Assembly: GCF_013408795.1 (NCBI RefSeq)
Contig: NZ_JACCCC010000001.1
Location: 4,526,001 to 4,590,000, forward strand
DNA length: 64,000 nucleotides
Origin: Spinactinospora alkalitolerans
GTDB lineage: Bacteria; Actinomycetota; Actinomycetes; Streptosporangiales; Streptosporangiaceae
Reading direction: 5' to 3'
In this document: one piece after another, positions 26,091-34,740 of the stretch
Position numbering within the stretch: the first letter of the stretch is position 1
Layout of the letters: the number at the start of each line of letters is the position of its first letter
Position numbers and translations under genes: made by a program
Notes under the pieces: generated by a model
Seen by the model: the letters and a program-made list of their open reading frames with translations, nothing else
What the model was told of the DNA's origin: nothing
Database searches by the model: none

Positions 26091-26160
26091 CGGGGAAGAG
26101 CCGCTCCAGCGAGTCCAGCGCCTGCGGGACCGACTCGATCACGCTCGTCCACACCGGCAT
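25915..26160 (-). pseudogene. Truncated gene start (5' remnant) with strong RBS
   Basis: The ATG at 26160 follows a GAGGAGAGGGG ribosome-binding site. The first 25 or so codons ('MPVWTSVIESVPQALDSLE' onward) have the high third-position G/C of local genes. After about 26085 the frame enters lower-GC sequence with Cys/Arg-rich translation and stops at 81 codons. This is best read as the front of a gene cut by insertion or deletion. The family is not recognised. Confidence 0.55.
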
Positions 26161-26248
26161 CCCCTCTCCTCATCGGCGCCACCGCCCGGCTCGATCGGGC
26201 CCGCGGGGCGGCCGCCGGCGGCGACCGTCCCGGCATGCCGCACGCCCG

Positions 26249-27193
26249 TCAGCGGTCGTCGAAGAGCGTGCTGACGGATTCGCCGTTGTGAATGCGCCGG
26301 ATGGCCTCGGCCAACGCGGGAGCGACCGAGAGCACCTCCAGCTTCGGCGACGTCTTGCCCGGTTCCATGGGGACCGTGTTCGTGCAGACGATCTCCGTGA
26401 CGTCGTCCAGCTTGGACAGGCGGTCGAGGGCCCCGTCGGTGAAGAGGCCGTGCGTGCAGGCGACCCGGATCGATCGGACGCCGTCCTCCTTGAGCCGGTC
26501 GATGAGTTCCAGGACGGTGCTCCCCCTGGCGACCTCGTCGTCGAGGATGACGACGTCGCGGCCGCTGACGTCGCCGATCACCGAGGTGATGCTGACGCGG
26601 TCGTCGCTGATCCGCTGCTTGGCCCCCGCGGCGACCGGCGTGCCGAGCATCCGGGCGAACGCGGAGGCCGCCTTGGCGTTGCCGAAGTCCGGTGAGACGA
26701 CCACCGTGTCGGAGAGGTCGAGCCGGCGGAAGTGCCCGGCCAGTTCGCGCAGCGCGTGGAGGTGGTCCACCGGAACGCTGAAGAACCCGTGGACCTGCGG
26801 CGAGTGCATGGTCATGGTCAGGACGCGGTTCGCGCCGGCGGTGGTGAGGAGATCGGCGACGAGGCGGGCGCCGATCGAGATGCGGGGGGCGTCCTTCTTG
26901 TCCGACCGGGCATAGGCGAAGTGCGGCATCACCACGGTCGTGCGCGCGGCGGAGGCTCCCCGGGCGGCGTCGAGCATGAGGAGCAGCTCGACGAGGTTCT
27001 CCTGCACCGGGGGAACCAGCGGCTGGATGACGAAGACGTCGCGCTCCCGGCAGTTCGCCTGCAACTGGACTTCGAGGCAGTCGTTGGCGAAGCGCGAAAC
27101 GCGCGTCGGGGACAACGGCTTCCCCAGGTGAGCACATATCTCCTCGGCGACCTCGGGGTGGGCGCTACCGGAGAAGATGACGATGTCCCGCAT
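26249..27193 (-). CDS. Ribose-phosphate diphosphokinase (PRPP synthetase) paralogue
   Basis: 314-residue cytosolic enzyme making 5-phosphoribosyl-1-diphosphate from ribose-5-phosphate and ATP. Family features: 'FSGSAHPEVAEEI' N-terminus, 'RFANDCLEVQL', the ATP-loop region 'MPHFAYARSDKK', and 'MTMHSPQVHGFFSVPVDHL'. The PRPP loop reads 'DDEVARGST' where classical enzymes have 'DDMIDTGGT', so this is probably a divergent paralogue with altered kinetics or regulation. No purine, pyrimidine or histidine genes adjoin it. Confidence 0.88.
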   Translation of the reverse strand: MRDIVIFSGSAHPEVAEEICAHLGKPLSPTRVSRFANDCLEVQLQANCRERDVFVIQPLVPPVQENLVELLLMLDAARGASAARTTVVMPHFAYARSDKKDAPRISIGARLVADLLTTAGANRVLTMTMHSPQVHGFFSVPVDHLHALRELAGHFRRLDLSDTVVVSPDFGNAKAASAFARMLGTPVAAGAKQRISDDRVSITSVIGDVSGRDVVILDDEVARGSTVLELIDRLKEDGVRSIRVACTHGLFTDGALDRLSKLDDVTEIVCTNTVPMEPGKTSPKLEVLSVAPALAEAIRRIHNGESVSTLFDDR

Positions 27194-27583
27194 GGAAGCC
27201 CTTCACACGTCCTTGTTCCGGGCCGGAACAGGACGGCCGGGAAACGCACCGGGTCCCGGTTCGCGCGCCTTCCGTGCTCCTGACCCCTGACCGGAGCCAA
27301 TGCTACTGAAACCGGGGTCTCAGCGGTCTGCAACGGTGCACGGGAACGCGGAACGGCCGTGACCGGCCGCCGGAGGCGAAGGAGGGTCCGCTCTTCCGGA
27401 GCGGCCGGTTCTCAGCGCGTATCCGCCATCGGCTCGCGCGCCTCGGGCGGACCGGATGTGCGACCTGAGGCGTGGCGCACGTTGGACATCGGCGTCGCCA
27501 GGGTTCGACGACTGCTGCCCGCGCGGACTTCTGCGCGTATTCAGCGTGGGCGGCCGGTCACGACCGCTCGCAACCGTAACCAG

Positions 27584-27596
27584 CCGTACAGTACGG
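27584..27596. promoter_or_regulatory. 13-bp palindrome before the orphan terminator
   Basis: CCGTAC-A-GTACGG, perfect 6-bp arms around one base, 3 bp upstream of the intrinsic terminator. It may be an operator or an RNA hairpin of an unannotated transcript. Confidence 0.4.
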
Positions 27597-27599
27597 TGA

Positions 27600-27639
27600 A
27601 GCGCCGTCGGCCTGTTCCAGCAGGTCGGCGGCGCTTTTT
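27600..27639 (+). terminator. Orphan intrinsic terminator with U-tract, plus strand
   Basis: 15-bp stem (AGCGCCGTCGGCCTG / CAGGTCGGCGGCGCT, two G-T pairs), 6-nt loop, then TTTTT. This is a textbook Rho-independent terminator, rare in this window. No plus-strand gene precedes it: 27194-27599 lies upstream of the minus-strand prs gene. The opposite strand has no T-run, so it does not fit as the terminator of the tRNA. Confidence 0.75.
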
Positions 27640-27655
27640 CAATGCCTGAGAGGGG

Positions 27656-27729
27656 TAGGCCGGGCGGGGCTCGAACCCGCGACCCAGGGATTATGAGTCC
27701 CCTGCTCTGACCAGCTGAGCTACCGGCCC
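27656..27729 (-). tRNA. tRNA with CAT anticodon (elongator Met, or Ile2)
   Basis: 74-nt cloverleaf read on the minus strand. Acceptor GGGCCGG/CCGGCCT, D-arm GCTC...GAGC, anticodon stem GGGGA/TCCCT with loop CTCATAA, T-arm GCGGG-TTCGAGC-CCCGC, discriminator A; CCA is not encoded. The anticodon stem lacks the three consecutive G-C pairs of initiator tRNA. CAT could mean elongator Met, or Ile2 if lysidine-modified by TilS. Confidence 0.93.
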
Positions 27730-27976
27730 GCGAACGCGGCGTGCGGGGTGGGTGCGCCGGCCCCGCATGGGAGGGTCCGGCTTGACACGGCCGGGTTGCA
27801 GCACATCTTAACAGGGCGGGGCGGCTGCCCAGGGCTCAGCGGTCCCCGGCGGGCTCAGGCGCCTCGGGCGGGGCCGGGGGTCCCGACGGGGTCGGGGCGG
27901 CCGCCGCGCGGACCAGCCGCCACCGGACGAGGGCCTCCGGCCGGCATGGACGAGGGGGGCTCGGGGAGCGGGCAGT

Positions 27977-30490
27977 ATGGAACACGTGAGTCTCATCGAT
28001 CGACTGCCTGCCGGCGCAGAACCCGATTCCCTGTTCGAAGCGTTCGCCTCTTGGGCCGAGGAGCGAGGGCTCACGCTCTACCCGCACCAGGAGGAGGCCC
28101 TCATCGAGGTGGTGTCGGGCTCCAACGTCGTCCTGAGCACCCCCACCGGTTCGGGCAAGAGCCTGGTCGCGGCCGGTGCGCTGTTCGCGGCGCTGGCCAG
28201 GGACGAGTGCGCCTTCTACACCGCCCCGATCAAGGCCCTGGTGTCGGAGAAGTTCTTCGAGCTGTGCGCGGTCTTCGGGACCGCCAACGTCGGGATGATG
28301 ACCGGTGACGCCAGCGTCAACGCCGACGCCCCCATCGTCTGCTGCACCGCCGAGGTGCTGGCCAACATCGCGCTGCGCGACGGCGCCGACGCCGACATCG
28401 GCACCGTGGTCATGGACGAGTTCCACTTCTACGCCGAGCCCGACCGCGGCTGGGCCTGGCAGGTGCCGCTGCTGGAGCTGCCGCAGGTGCAGTTCCTGCT
28501 GATGTCGGCGACGCTGGGCGACGTGTCGCGGTTCGAGGACGACCTGACCCGGCGCACCGGCCGCTCCACGGCCGTGGTCAGCTCGGCCGAGCGCCCGGTC
28601 CCGCTGTTCTACTCCTACCGGACCACGCCGCTGCACGAGACGCTGGAGGAGCTGCTCGGCACCCGCGAGGCCCCGGTCTACATCGTGCACTTCACCCAGG
28701 CCCAGGCCGTCGAGCGCGCGCAGTCGCTCACCAGCATCAACATGTGCAGCAGGGCCGAGAAGGACGCCATCGCCAAGGAGATCGGCAACTTCCGCTTCAC
28801 CACCCGGTTCGGCCGCAACCTCTCCCGCTACGTCCGGCACGGCATCGGCGTGCACCACGCCGGAATGCTGCCCAAGTACCGCCGCCTGGTGGAGCGGCTG
28901 GCCCAGGCCGGGCTGCTCAAGGTCATCTGCGGCACCGACACCCTCGGCGTCGGCGTCAACGTGCCGATCCGCACGGTGCTGTTCACCGCGCTGGCCAAGT
29001 ACGACGGCTCCCGCGTGCGCAGGCTCAGCGCCAGGGAGTTCCACCAGATCGCCGGGCGGGCCGGGCGGGCCGGGTTCGACACCGTCGGCAACGTGGTGCT
29101 GCAGGCCCCCGAGCACGTCGTGGAGAACGAGAAGGCGCTGGCCAAGGCGGGCGACGACACGAAGAAGCGGCGCAAGGTCGTGCGCAAGAAGGCGCCGGAG
29201 GGGTTCGTCGGCTGGGACGAGAGCACGTTCGAGAAGATCATCGCGGCCGAGCCCGAACCGCTGACCTCGCGGTTCAGGGTCAGCAACGCGATGCTGCTGA
29301 GCGTCATCGCCCGGCCCGGCGACTGCTTCGCCGGGATGAGGCACCTGCTCACCGACAACCACGAGGACCGCCGCAACCAGCGCCGGCACATCCGCGAGGC
29401 GATCGCGATCTACCGGTCGCTGCTGGACGGCGGCATCGTCGAGCAGATGGATGAGCCCGACGCCGAGGGCCGCACCGCGCGCCTGACCGTCGACCTGCAG
29501 CCCGACTTCGCCCTGAACCAGCCGCTGTCGACGTTCGCGCTGGCGGCGTTCGACCTGCTCGACCCCGCCTCCCCCACCTACGCCCTCGACGTGCTGACCG
29601 TGGTGGAGTCGACGCTGGACGACCCTCGCCAGATCCTCGCCGCCCAGTTGAACAAGGCCCGCGGCGAGGCGGTCGCGCAGATGAAGGCCGACGGGATGGA
29701 GTACGACGAGCGGATGGAGCGGCTGGAGGAGATCTCCTACCCCAAGCCGCTGGAGGAGCTGCTCGACCACGCCTACGAGGTCTACCGGCGCGGCCACCCG
29801 TGGGTGGGCGACCACCCGCTGCGCCCCAAGTCGGTGGCGCGCGACCTCTACGAGCGCGCGATGACGTTCACCGACTACGTCGGCTTCTACGAGCTCGCGC
29901 GCTCGGAGGGCCTGGTGCTGCGCTACCTGGCCAGTGCGTACAAGGCGGTCAGCCAGACCGTTCCCGAGGACGCCAAGACCGATGAGCTGCTCGACCTGAC
30001 CGAGTGGCTGGGCGAGCTGGTCCGCCAGGTCGACTCCAGCCTGCTGGACGAGTGGGAGCAGTTGACCAACCCGGCGGAGGAGTCGCCCGAGGCGCCGGTC
30101 GAGGAGCGGCCCAAGCCGGTCACGGCCAACCACCGGGCGTTTCGGGTCCTGGTCCGCAACGAGCTGTTCCGGCGGGTCGAGCTGGCCGCCCTGCGCCGCT
30201 ACGACGAGCTGGGCCGGCTCGACGCCGAGGACGGCTGGGACGCCGAGGCCTGGGAGGACGCGCTCGCCGACTACTACGACGAGCACGACCGGATCGGGAC
30301 CGGCCCCGACGCGCGCGGCCCCAAGCTGCTGCTCATCGAGGAGCAGGCGGGGACGTGGGAGGTCCGCCAGGTCTTCGACGACCCCGCGGGGGACCACGAC
30401 TGGGGCATCAGCGCCGAGGCCGACCTGGGCGCCTCGGACGAGGAGGGCCGGGCGGTCGTCCGCGTGGTCGGCGTGAACCGGCTGGGGTGA
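27977..30490 (+). CDS. DEAD/DEAH-box RNA helicase with C-terminal DUF3516
   Basis: 837-residue superfamily-2 helicase of the Ski2/HelY-like group. Motif I 'STPTGSGKS' (near residue 55), motif Ia 'YTAPIKALVSEKF', motif II 'MDEFHFY' (a DExH variant), motif III 'LMSATLGD', 'GVHHAGMLPKYRR' and motif VI 'QIAGRAGRAG'. The C-terminal 380 residues match the actinobacterial DUF3516 extension and hold an acidic segment ('PAEESPEAPVEERP'). It is probably an ATP-driven RNA unwinding or turnover factor. It stands alone, with its own promoter region after the tRNA. Confidence 0.93.
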   Translation: MEHVSLIDRLPAGAEPDSLFEAFASWAEERGLTLYPHQEEALIEVVSGSNVVLSTPTGSGKSLVAAGALFAALARDECAFYTAPIKALVSEKFFELCAVFGTANVGMMTGDASVNADAPIVCCTAEVLANIALRDGADADIGTVVMDEFHFYAEPDRGWAWQVPLLELPQVQFLLMSATLGDVSRFEDDLTRRTGRSTAVVSSAERPVPLFYSYRTTPLHETLEELLGTREAPVYIVHFTQAQAVERAQSLTSINMCSRAEKDAIAKEIGNFRFTTRFGRNLSRYVRHGIGVHHAGMLPKYRRLVERLAQAGLLKVICGTDTLGVGVNVPIRTVLFTALAKYDGSRVRRLSAREFHQIAGRAGRAGFDTVGNVVLQAPEHVVENEKALAKAGDDTKKRRKVVRKKAPEGFVGWDESTFEKIIAAEPEPLTSRFRVSNAMLLSVIARPGDCFAGMRHLLTDNHEDRRNQRRHIREAIAIYRSLLDGGIVEQMDEPDAEGRTARLTVDLQPDFALNQPLSTFALAAFDLLDPASPTYALDVLTVVESTLDDPRQILAAQLNKARGEAVAQMKADGMEYDERMERLEEISYPKPLEELLDHAYEVYRRGHPWVGDHPLRPKSVARDLYERAMTFTDYVGFYELARSEGLVLRYLASAYKAVSQTVPEDAKTDELLDLTEWLGELVRQVDSSLLDEWEQLTNPAEESPEAPVEERPKPVTANHRAFRVLVRNELFRRVELAALRRYDELGRLDAEDGWDAEAWEDALADYYDEHDRIGTGPDARGPKLLLIEEQAGTWEVRQVFDDPAGDHDWGISAEADLGASDEEGRAVVRVVGVNRLG

Positions 30491-30509
30491 TCACCGGGGA
30501 GACGCCCGG

Positions 30510-31295
30510 TCACGGCCCGCCGACGCGGGCCGCGAGGTCGCGCACGGGCCCCGACCACGCCTGCGGGTCCAGCCACGGGAACGTGTGGGCGCCGCGGACC
30601 TGCACGTACCTCCCGTCAGGCCGCATCGCCGCCAGTCGGCGCGCCCACGCCTCGGAGCTGACCCGGTCGTCCTCGCCGCGGATGACCAGTAGCGGAACCT
30701 CCAGCCGGCCGACCGGCTCCTCGATGGGGTCGTCGAGGTGGACGAGCACCACGTGCAGCAGCCGACGCACGCCCGCCCGCCTCCACTCCGGGCGGTGCGA
30801 CTCGCCGAGGCCGGGCGGTTCGCGCCGACCGTCCAGCCGCCAGCGCACCAGCAGCCGCAGCAGTCCTCGGGCCGCCGGATCCACGGTCGGGCCGGCCAGG
30901 ACCACGCCGGCCACGTCGGGGTGCCCCACGGCGGCGCGGGCGGCGACCTGCGTCCCGCTGGAGTGGCCGGCCAGGATCACCCGGCCCGGCCGCCGCGCCG
31001 TGACCCATTCGGCCACGCACCGGCCGAACTCCGGCACGTCGAGTTCGTGCGGGGGCTCTCCGCTGCCGGAGAGGCCCGGCAGCTCGACCAGGTGCGCACG
31101 GGTCCAGGCGCCGAGCGCCCCCAGCCCCGGCAGCAGGTAGTCGGAGACCGCCATCCCCTGGACGAGCACGACCTCCGGGACGTCCGGCCGGCGCCGCCCC
31201 ACGCTCCTGCTGCGCATGCGTCCCAGTGGCCCGTCATGGAAGTCGGTGGCCACGTCGTTCGGGAACGGCGGCGGCCGCCACTCGTCACGTCTCAT
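30510..31295 (-). CDS. Alpha/beta-fold hydrolase
   Basis: 261 residues. Core motifs: 'VVLVQGMAVSDYLLPGLG' (oxyanion strand), nucleophile elbow 'LAGHSSGTQVA' (Ser), acid in 'VIRGEDDRVSSEAW' and His in 'VRGAHTFPWLDP'. It resembles esterases and C-C hydrolases of the MhpC/menaquinone-pathway type but no specific activity is supported. There is no signal peptide. It is convergent with the helicase gene (19 bp between stops) and divergent from the phosphodiesterase gene. Confidence 0.85.
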   Translation of the reverse strand: MRRDEWRPPPFPNDVATDFHDGPLGRMRSRSVGRRRPDVPEVVLVQGMAVSDYLLPGLGALGAWTRAHLVELPGLSGSGEPPHELDVPEFGRCVAEWVTARRPGRVILAGHSSGTQVAARAAVGHPDVAGVVLAGPTVDPAARGLLRLLVRWRLDGRREPPGLGESHRPEWRRAGVRRLLHVVLVHLDDPIEEPVGRLEVPLLVIRGEDDRVSSEAWARRLAAMRPDGRYVQVRGAHTFPWLDPQAWSGPVRDLAARVGGP

Positions 31296-31570
31296 GGATT
31301 CCCCACTTCACCGCGTGCCGTGCTCCCCGGACGCCGGGCCCGGTGCGGGGACCGGCCGTGCCCGCCCGCTGCCCGTTCCCGGGGCGGATATGCGGGCCGC
31401 GGGGCCGGACGAGCGTGGCGGCGCGGACGGCGGTGCGGGCGGCGGCCGCGCCAGGCGGGCGCCCCGCACACGCCGCGGGCACCGCCGGTCCCCTCACCGG
31501 CCCACCGGGTTCTGTACGCTCCTTGTGCCGCGGCCCGACCCCGGCCGTCCCGACGACAGCAAGGACGCCC

Positions 31571-32881
31571 ATGCGCAGAAGGGTCTTCCTGACCACGACG
31601 GCGATCGGCGCGCTCGGTCCGCCCCTGGCCGCCGGGCTCTCGACGATGATGGCGCCGCGGCCGTCCCGCCCGCGGCCGCCCGCCCGGCGCCACGTCGTGC
31701 TGGTCGACTGGGACGGCGTCGACCCCCGCTACATCGATGCGCACCTGGACGGCGGCCTGCTGCCCAACCTCCGCTCGCTCGCGAAGGCGGGCGGCCGCTC
31801 CGTCGCCGCCTGCACCTACAAGGCGGTCTCCAACCCCAACCGCGCGAGCCTGGCGACCGGCGCGCGCCCGGCCGTGCACGGCAACGTCGCCTACGTGCTG
31901 GACCCGGCCACCGGCAGGGCGATCGGGCAGACCCGCATCCTCACCGCCGAGAACATCGCGCAGAGCCTGCGCCGCCAGGGCGGGACCGTGGTCTCGGCCG
32001 GGTGGTACATCGTGCAGGACGAGGGCGCGGCCTACGGCGACCCCGAAGGGCTCTACACGCAGGGCGCCACGTGGGAGGAGAACGTCGACACCGCGGTGCG
32101 GGTGCTGCGCGGGGAACCGGTGGACTCCGGCGGCGTCCGGGTCACCGTGCCCCGGATCCCGGATCTGCTGGCCGTCTACACCGCCGACGTGGACGCCATC
32201 GGCCACGAGGAGGGGCCCGGCTCCGAGCGCATCCCGCGCCGGCTGGCCGAGCTCGACGCCGGCCTCGGCCGCATCATCGATGCCGTCGGGGAGGCCGGGA
32301 TCGCCGCGCGCACCACGTTCGTGTTCGTGTCCGACCACGGCATGACCGGCTACACCGAATCCCTCGAACCGCAGGTGCTCGGCGCGATCGGTGAAGCGGG
32401 CCACACCGTCCAGCGGCTGTACTCGGGGCAGGCCCCCGACCCCGGCACCGAGGTGGTGCTCACCGCGACCCCGCGCGCGGCAAACGTCTACCTGCGCGGG
32501 GACGCCGCGACCGGGACCGGGCGCGGGCGGATCGAGTCGCTGCTGCGGGGGCTGCCCGAGCTGGAGGGCGTGCACGGCCGCGCCGAGCTCGACGCGATGG
32601 GCGCCGCCGCGGCGGAGGGCGACTTCGTGATCGAGGCGCGGCCGCCCTATGCGTTCCTCGACCCCGGCGCCGTGGACGGCGAGGAGCACGGCGGGCACGC
32701 GAGCGTGCGCGAGGCCGCGGCCCCCCTGATCCTGGCCGGGGCCGGCATCCGGCGCGGCGCGGCGCCTGAGCGCCCGGAGACCGTCGACGTGATCCCCACC
32801 GTCAGCCGCCTGCTGGGCGTCGACCCTCCGGCCGACGCGCAGGGGCGGGTGCTGCACGAGGTCCTGTCCGCTTCCCTGTGA
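31571..32881 (+). CDS. Exported alkaline phosphatase-superfamily phosphodiesterase (type I nucleotide pyrophosphatase-like)
   Basis: 436 residues. A twin-arginine-like start 'MRRRVFLTTTAIGALG' suggests Tat export. The alkaline phosphatase fold is marked by 'VVLVDWDGVDPRYID' (first metal Asp), a nucleophile region 'KAVSNPNRASLATGARP' where Asn-Arg-Ala-Ser sits near the usual Thr/Ser nucleophile, 'YTADVDAIGHEEGPGSE' (Asp/His ligands), 'FVFVSDHGMTGY' and 'HGGHAS'. It probably hydrolyses phosphodiester or phosphomonoester bonds outside the cytoplasmic membrane. The ATG at 31571 is chosen because the upstream extension lies over divergent promoter DNA. Confidence 0.88.
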   Translation: MRRRVFLTTTAIGALGPPLAAGLSTMMAPRPSRPRPPARRHVVLVDWDGVDPRYIDAHLDGGLLPNLRSLAKAGGRSVAACTYKAVSNPNRASLATGARPAVHGNVAYVLDPATGRAIGQTRILTAENIAQSLRRQGGTVVSAGWYIVQDEGAAYGDPEGLYTQGATWEENVDTAVRVLRGEPVDSGGVRVTVPRIPDLLAVYTADVDAIGHEEGPGSERIPRRLAELDAGLGRIIDAVGEAGIAARTTFVFVSDHGMTGYTESLEPQVLGAIGEAGHTVQRLYSGQAPDPGTEVVLTATPRAANVYLRGDAATGTGRGRIESLLRGLPELEGVHGRAELDAMGAAAAEGDFVIEARPPYAFLDPGAVDGEEHGGHASVREAAAPLILAGAGIRRGAAPERPETVDVIPTVSRLLGVDPPADAQGRVLHEVLSASL

Positions 32882-32940
32882 CGGGGCGCCGGCGGCTCTT
32901 TCGCGGCGGACCCCGGCGCCTCGGCCCCGCCGGGCGGGGA

Positions 32941-34560
32941 TCAGCGGTTGAGCTGCAGGCCGAGTCCCTCTTCGGTCGCGCTGGGGTGCAGGTCGGCGTC
33001 CATCAGGTCGCCGTTCGCCCGGATCGTGCCGGTGGTGTGCGTGGTGCACTCCGGGCCGGTCTGGTTGAGCGTGGCGGTGTAGCCGCCGTTGTCGGCGGCC
33101 CCGGTGACGGTGATGGCCGCGTCGCACTTGCCGTCGAGCCGGCTGAACTGCCCGGTCCCGCCGCCCTGCGGGATCACGATCCGGAAGTCCCAGTGGTCGT
33201 AGTTGTATCCGGGCCAGCGCCCCATCCAGGTGCCGGCGTAGGAGGCGGGGAAGCTCGTCGGCTCCGGCTCCGCCGAGTCCTCCTCGGTCTCCCCGTCCTC
33301 CTCGGCCGCGTCGTCGGCCGCGGACTCCTCGTCCTGCGCCGACGGGCTCGGGTCGATCGAGGTCTGCGCGGAGGCCTCGGCGGAGGGCGTCGGCTCGGCC
33401 GCGGACTCGCTCGCGCTGGGCTCGGGAGCCGCCTGCTCCTGTGCGCTCTGCTGATCGGCGGCCGACGCCACCGGGTCGTCGTCGCGCGTCAGCGCATAGG
33501 CGCCGGTCAGGCCGCCGGCCACCAGCAGCACGGCCGTCGCGGCGCCCGTCAGGACCAGTCCGGTGCCGCGCCGCCGGGTGGGGCGGGCGGTCGGGTCGAC
33601 CGGATCGGCGCCCGCCCGCGCGCCGTCGCCGCGCGGTCCGGTCGGCGCGTCCTCCCCCGTCGGAGCCGCCATGCCCATCGGCTGCTCGGGCCGGGCGGGG
33701 GCGGGCGCCGGGGCCGCGGCGGGCCCCGGCGCGGCGGGGGCCCCGCCCCGCTGCCACCTGACCAGCCTCATGAGCACGTTGTGGGCCGTCGGCCGCAGCC
33801 GGGGGTCGCGGTTCAGGCACGCGGTGACCAGGTGGTGCCAGTCGCCGTCCAGCCCGCTCAGGTCCGGCTCCTCGTGCAGGACCCGGTGCATCAGCATGGG
33901 GACCGAGTCGCCGGCGAACGCCGCGTGCCCGGTGGCGGCGTAGACCATGACCGCGCCCCAGGCGTAGACGTCGGCGGGCGCGCCGATGGCGGAGCGGCCG
34001 GTGATCTGCTCGGGGGCCATGTAGGCGGGGGTGCCGGTGATGGCGCCGGTCATGGTCCCGGTGTTGTCGGTGACGCGGGCGATGCCGAAGTCGATCACGC
34101 GCGGGCCGTCCGCTGCCAGCAGGACGTTGGCCGGTTTGAAGTCGCGGTGCACGATGCCGGCCTCGTGGATCGCCACCAGCGCGGTCACGCTCGTGACCGC
34201 GAGGCGGTGCAGCGCGGCCCCCGAACGCGGCCCGCGTGCGGCGACGTCGTCCTTGAGCGAGGGTCCTTCGACGTACTCGCTGACGATGTAGGGCGGGACG
34301 GCCGCGAAGTCGGCGGCGAGCACCTGGGCGGTGCAGAACGAAGCCACGCGCCGGGCCGCCGCCGCCTCGCGCTCGAACCGCTGCCGGGACCCCGGGTCCT
34401 GCGCCAGTTCGGTGTTGAGCGTCTTGAGCGCCACCTCCTCGCCGCCGGCGCCCACACCGAGGAAGACGGTGCCCTGGCCTCCCTGCCCCAGCCGGTGCGT
34501 CAGCCGGTATCCCCCGATCCGGTCGGGGTCGCCGTGGCGCAGCGGTCGGCGGTGTGACAT
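32941..34560 (-). CDS. Membrane Ser/Thr protein kinase (PknB type) with extracellular domain
   Basis: 539 residues. The N-terminal Hanks kinase (about 15-275) has the P-loop 'LGQGGQGTVFLG', Lys in 'VALKTL', 'HRDFKPANVLL', 'IDFGIAR' and 'MAPEQITG'. A Pro/Ala-rich linker leads to one TM helix ('GLVLTGAATAVLLVAGGL'), then a Ser/Glu/Ala-rich low-complexity stalk of about 75 residues and a C-terminal domain of about 110 residues with two Cys, beta-rich in appearance. This outer domain has no PASTA repeats and may be the sensor. Targets are unknown. Confidence 0.94.
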   Translation of the reverse strand: MSHRRPLRHGDPDRIGGYRLTHRLGQGGQGTVFLGVGAGGEEVALKTLNTELAQDPGSRQRFEREAAAARRVASFCTAQVLAADFAAVPPYIVSEYVEGPSLKDDVAARGPRSGAALHRLAVTSVTALVAIHEAGIVHRDFKPANVLLAADGPRVIDFGIARVTDNTGTMTGAITGTPAYMAPEQITGRSAIGAPADVYAWGAVMVYAATGHAAFAGDSVPMLMHRVLHEEPDLSGLDGDWHHLVTACLNRDPRLRPTAHNVLMRLVRWQRGGAPAAPGPAAAPAPAPARPEQPMGMAAPTGEDAPTGPRGDGARAGADPVDPTARPTRRRGTGLVLTGAATAVLLVAGGLTGAYALTRDDDPVASAADQQSAQEQAAPEPSASESAAEPTPSAEASAQTSIDPSPSAQDEESAADDAAEEDGETEEDSAEPEPTSFPASYAGTWMGRWPGYNYDHWDFRIVIPQGGGTGQFSRLDGKCDAAITVTGAADNGGYTATLNQTGPECTTHTTGTIRANGDLMDADLHPSATEEGLGLQLNR

Positions 34561-34740
34561 AGAAAGGGTCCCCCAAGGAGAAATCGATTTCGCACGGCGC
34601 GCGGCGGCGCGCTCAGCCGGCCGGGTGAGCGGGCGAACGTTCGGGCACGGACGTCGGACGGGCCCGGGCCCCGAACGGTTCCGACCGATGCACGATCGTA
34701 GAGGAAACCCCCGCATCGGACCAGGGCGGCCCGCCGGACG

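Noticed and set aside
27359-27649. 96-codon plus-strand opening
   Set aside because: Runs through the intrinsic terminator hairpin and is Arg-rich without motifs; a non-coding transcript is more likely.
27656-27729. Initiator tRNA-fMet
   Set aside because: The anticodon stem is GGGGA/TCCCT and lacks the three G-C pairs next to the loop that mark initiator tRNAs.
31292-34576. Very long minus-strand opening (about 1,094 codons), with similar giants at 1695-3800 (-), 9973-13074 (+) and 27836-30397 (-)
   Set aside because: They run antisense or out of frame through well-supported genes, translate to low-complexity Arg/Ala/Gly/His/Asp-rich protein and show no family motifs; stop codons are simply rare in such GC-rich DNA.
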